This document shows positions 61,902 through 64,000 of a DNA stretch of 64,000 bases, piece after piece (position 1 is the stretch's first letter; each line of letters opens with the position of its first letter). The translations under genes and the position numbers were made by a program. The notes under the pieces are model-generated. The model was given only the letters and a program-made list of their open reading frames with translations, had not been told where the DNA came from and did no database searches. The stretch spans positions 50,360 through 114,359 of the forward strand of contig CABXCS010000002.1 in NCBI GenBank assembly GCA_902510755.1, read 5' to 3'. This DNA comes from an uncultured Woeseiaceae bacterium. Lineage in GTDB: Bacteria; Pseudomonadota; Gammaproteobacteria; Steroidobacterales; Woeseiaceae.

Positions 61902-63587
61902 ATGGGTAAATTTTCAAGAAGGAATTTCTTAGGTTCCTCAGCAGCATTGCCACTTGGATTGGGTGTAGCGTCTATATCAAATCAGTCAAATGCAGCTTAT
62001 GTTACTGGTCAAGCAGATATGCTGGTGATAGGAAAGATTATCACCATGGATACATATAATCCCTTGGCTGAAGCAATGGCCATTAAGGGTGATCGTATAT
62101 TAGCAGTCGGTGATTTAGAGGAAGTGTTGCCATTTGCAGGAGCAAGCACCGAGAGAATTGATGCGAGTAACCATGTTATAACACCAGGCTTTATCGATGC
62201 TCATAGTCATCCATTATTCGCTGAAGAAGCCATTGGGGTTAATGTTAATTTGCCGAACATTAATGAGGTAAAGAAAGCTTTGGCATGGAAGGCTTCACAA
62301 ACACCTCCTGGACATTGGGTGAGAGGTGTTATGTATGATGATACTAAGTTTTCTGATGAGCGGCCTCTAAATAGAAACGATATTGATCAAGTGGTAAAAG
62401 ATCATCCTGTGTATGTTGCTCATCGTGGCGGACATACTGGTGTTGTTAATTCAATGGCACTTGAGATTGCTGGTGTGACTATGGAAACCCCTGATCCAGT
62501 AGGTGGGAAATTTTATCGTGAGAATGGCGAGTTCACTGGGAAAGTCGCTGAACACGCAGTTGATACCTTTTTTAGAGTAGGTACTTGGCCCATTATGAAT
62601 AGGAGTGTTCGGCAAGAAGCTGCGAGAATTAGCTCTAAAAATATGGCAGCTTCAGGCTTAACCTCAACAACAGATGCCAGCGGAAATCGCGATGATCTAA
62701 TGGCTTACCAGGATGCCAGAAGGGATGATGAGTTATCTTTCAGAGTTTCATTTATGCCAAATGGAAATAGTAAGGTTTACACTGGTTTGAAAGAGGCTGG
62801 GATTGGGTCTGGGTATGGTGATGAAATGATTCGCATTGGCGCAGTAAAATTTGCAGCCGATGGTTCAGCTTCAGAAAGGACCATGAGTATGAGTACTCCT
62901 TATGAGGGTAAACCAGATGATTACGGAATCTTGACGATGAATCAAGATGAAATATATGCTGCTGTGGATGATGCTGTTGCGCATGATTTTAGAGTAGGGA
63001 TTCATGCAAATGGGGACATTGCCATCAATATGGTATTAAATGCTTACGAGAAAGTATTAAAGGTTAATAATGGACCAAATCCTCGGCATCGAATAGAGCA
63101 TTGTTCATTAGTGAACGAGAGTCTTTTAAATCGCATCAAAGCAACAGGCGTGATTCCCACGCCTTTTTATACATATGCTTATTATCATGGAAATAAATGG
63201 GTCGATTATGGTTATGAAAAAATGCAAAACATGTTTGCACATCGGAGTTTTTTGGATGCAGGTATTCCAGTAGCACCCGCTTCAGACTTTACGCCTGGCC
63301 CGTATGAGCCAATGATGGCTATTCAAAGTATGGTAACAAGAAAAGATGTAAGGGGAAGGGTTTGGGGGCCAGATCAGAGAATATCAGTTTCTGACGCCAT
63401 GCGTATTTGCACTGTGCACGGAGCATATGCTTCTTTTGAGGAAGATATCAAAGGATCATTAGAGGCTGGTAAATTGGCTGATTTTGTTATTCTCGAAAAG
63501 GATCCCCGTGAAGTTAATCCAGATGAAATTATAAACATAAAAATACTAAAAACGGTACTTGGTGGAAGAACTACTTTCGAAATTTGA
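61902..63587 (+). CDS. Tat-exported amidohydrolase (YtcJ-like)
   Basis: A 561-residue amidohydrolase superfamily enzyme with a Tat signal (MGKFSRRNFLGSSAALP). The metal motif TPGFIDAHSHPLF is at about residue 92-104; other metal-site His/Asp are in VGIHANGDIAINM, HRIEHCSLVNE and VAPASDFTPGP. It is a distant paralogue of the lipoprotein at 52991, with a different route of export. YtcJ-like enzymes hydrolyse amide or similar bonds of unknown compounds. A GGAGAATTAA precedes the start. The gene comes last in the symporter set, so a transported product of hydrolysis is plausible. Confidence 0.88.
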   Translation: MGKFSRRNFLGSSAALPLGLGVASISNQSNAAYVTGQADMLVIGKIITMDTYNPLAEAMAIKGDRILAVGDLEEVLPFAGASTERIDASNHVITPGFIDAHSHPLFAEEAIGVNVNLPNINEVKKALAWKASQTPPGHWVRGVMYDDTKFSDERPLNRNDIDQVVKDHPVYVAHRGGHTGVVNSMALEIAGVTMETPDPVGGKFYRENGEFTGKVAEHAVDTFFRVGTWPIMNRSVRQEAARISSKNMAASGLTSTTDASGNRDDLMAYQDARRDDELSFRVSFMPNGNSKVYTGLKEAGIGSGYGDEMIRIGAVKFAADGSASERTMSMSTPYEGKPDDYGILTMNQDEIYAAVDDAVAHDFRVGIHANGDIAINMVLNAYEKVLKVNNGPNPRHRIEHCSLVNESLLNRIKATGVIPTPFYTYAYYHGNKWVDYGYEKMQNMFAHRSFLDAGIPVAPASDFTPGPYEPMMAIQSMVTRKDVRGRVWGPDQRISVSDAMRICTVHGAYASFEEDIKGSLEAGKLADFVILEKDPREVNPDEIINIKILKTVLGGRTTFEI

Positions 63588-63610
63588 ATATTTTATTTGA
63601 GAGTAAAATA

Positions 63611-63624
63611 TTGATTTAGATCAA
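63611..63624. promoter_or_regulatory. FNR/ANR binding site (perfect half-sites)
   Basis: TTGATTTAGATCAA matches the consensus TTGAT-N4-ATCAA exactly. CATAAT at 63647-63652 would give a start at about 63659, placing the box centre (63617.5) at -41.5, the class II activating position for FNR. This fits oxygen control of the downstream oxidase gene. Confidence 0.75.
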
Positions 63625-63646
63625 TTAGGTTAATCGAAATAAATTT

Positions 63647-63652
63647 CATAAT
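63647..63652 (+). promoter_or_regulatory. predicted -10 element of an FNR-dependent promoter
   Basis: CATAAT matches TATAAT in five of six bases. Its distance from the FNR box gives box centre -41.5. A start site about 63659 leaves a leader of about 275 bases before the next recognised gene. Confidence 0.45.
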
Positions 63653-63933
63653 GTAACGAATATTTTTCAGTGGTGGCAATCATTTTATGAATACATTATA
63701 TTGCGTATATCTTAAATGTTTAGGGGGTTTTAAGATAAATATCTAGAAAATTTTAAGTTATTATTATGTTACTTAAGTCATTGATAATTAATATATTTTC
63801 TTCAACCCTGATAGTTAAGAGTGATGGTAATTTTTCAGTTTGTAAAATTGTAAGAAAAAATGGTTGCGCAGATACAAAAATGTTAAGTCGCAATTCGGGT
63901 TTTTAGAATAATATAATTAAGGATGCATCGGGT

Positions 63934-64000
63934 ATGCCTATAGCAATTGTTGTAATTCTTTTAGTAGTGGGATCGGTTATATTTCATTTTGTCAGTCCCT
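63934..64000 (+). CDS. probable cytochrome c oxidase subunit II, 5' end (runs off the right edge)
   Basis: Only the first 22 codons are in the window: MPIAIVVILLVVGSVIFHFV followed by SP. This matches the N-terminal membrane helix of a branch of heme-copper oxidase subunit II proteins, in which VGSxxFHFxSPWW is conserved. AAGGA lies 10 bases before the ATG. The call rests on a short segment and on the FNR box upstream, which fits a respiratory oxidase. Any other protein with a hydrophobic N terminus is possible. Confidence 0.5.
   Translation, partial: MPIAIVVILLVVGSVIFHFVSP

Larger units (their letters stand above)
63588..63933. other. 346-bp regulatory gap before a cytochrome oxidase gene
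   Basis: AT-rich region with a perfect FNR/ANR box at 63611-63624 and, 22 bases on, a CATAAT -10-like hexamer. A 46-codon ORF (63766-63906) is present but unsupported. I see no RNA gene or terminator hairpin. Confidence 0.6.

Noticed and set aside
63766..63906. A 46-codon ORF in the leader before the oxidase gene
   Set aside because: No Shine-Dalgarno, no recognisable feature and its length is expected by chance in this DNA; noted as a possible leader peptide only.
1..64000. tRNA/rRNA genes, CRISPR arrays, insertion sequences, prophage or toxin-antitoxin loci
   Set aside because: I looked for repeats, cloverleaf ends, transposase motifs and phage genes and found none that I could support.

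Overview
The window is AT-rich, densely packed bacterial chromosome: about 57 protein genes, very short intergenic gaps, several convergent pairs that overlap at their stop codons, and no tRNA, rRNA, CRISPR array, transposase or phage gene that I can see. The gene set points to a free-living, aerobic, Gram-negative heterotroph, probably a marine gammaproteobacterium: lipoproteins with lipoboxes, many twin-arginine (Tat) signal peptides, DUF5916 outer-membrane proteins, Na+/H+ antiporters, a sodium:solute symporter, c-type cytochrome, photolyase, and catabolic genes for peptides, amines, malonate and aromatics. The taxon is inferred from gene content only.

Layout. 1-4727: the 5' part of a DUF3604 gene, peptide deformylase, a sugar-porter MFS transporter and a TPR lipoprotein. 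4783-12242: an unusual exported-enzyme cluster with a Tat-exported thiamine-diphosphate enzyme that appears to start at ATA, a c-type cytochrome, and a family of secreted proteins built from a DUF6152 domain and a second beta-rich domain. A LigB-type extradiol dioxygenase and a glutathione S-transferase lie inside it on the other strand. 12239-19476: an aminotransferase, then a light/redox group (FAD amine oxidase, Mpo1-like membrane protein, photolyase, divergent from an NDUFA9-like protein, an SDR and a SOUL protein). 19473-24347: two tandem DUF5916 paralogues. 24977-32143: Tat-exported HisC-like aminotransferase, AlaX editing protein, DapF-like racemase, NhaC antiporter, and an acetylpolyamine amidohydrolase/GNAT/class III aminotransferase run that looks like amine or polyamine handling. 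32242-46781: peptide, amide and malonate scavenging (two M28 peptidases, malonyl-CoA synthetase divergent from MadLM, Tat amidase that appears to start at ATT, gamma-glutamyltransferase, glutathione peroxidase, Tat-exported RidA, PQQ sugar dehydrogenase, two NhaC antiporters). 46861-49785: a tightly coupled trio of a membrane-anchored protein, a two-domain multicopper oxidase and a membrane-anchored cupredoxin. 49824-63587: AI-2E family permease, Tat class V aminotransferase, FAH-family hydrolase, two YtcJ-like amidohydrolases, cupin lipoprotein, APC permease, ECHDC3-like protein, phosphatidylserine synthase, class III aminotransferase, and a sodium:solute symporter flanked by a 43-residue membrane protein and an unknown soluble protein. 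63588-64000: a regulatory region with a perfect FNR/ANR box, then the first codons of what looks like a cytochrome oxidase subunit II gene.

Taken together the genes import small nitrogenous and carboxylic substrates with sodium- and proton-linked carriers, break down peptides, amides and amines in periplasm and cytosol, and pass electrons to c-type cytochrome and copper proteins. Points most worth a second look: two Tat-substrate genes with apparent ATA and ATT start codons behind good Shine-Dalgarno sequences; the TPP enzyme/cytochrome/DUF6152 cluster; the copper-protein trio; Tat export of PLP enzymes together with a RidA protein; and the FNR box placed at exactly -41.5 from a predicted start site. 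All family names rest on motif recognition by eye; no database search was run.
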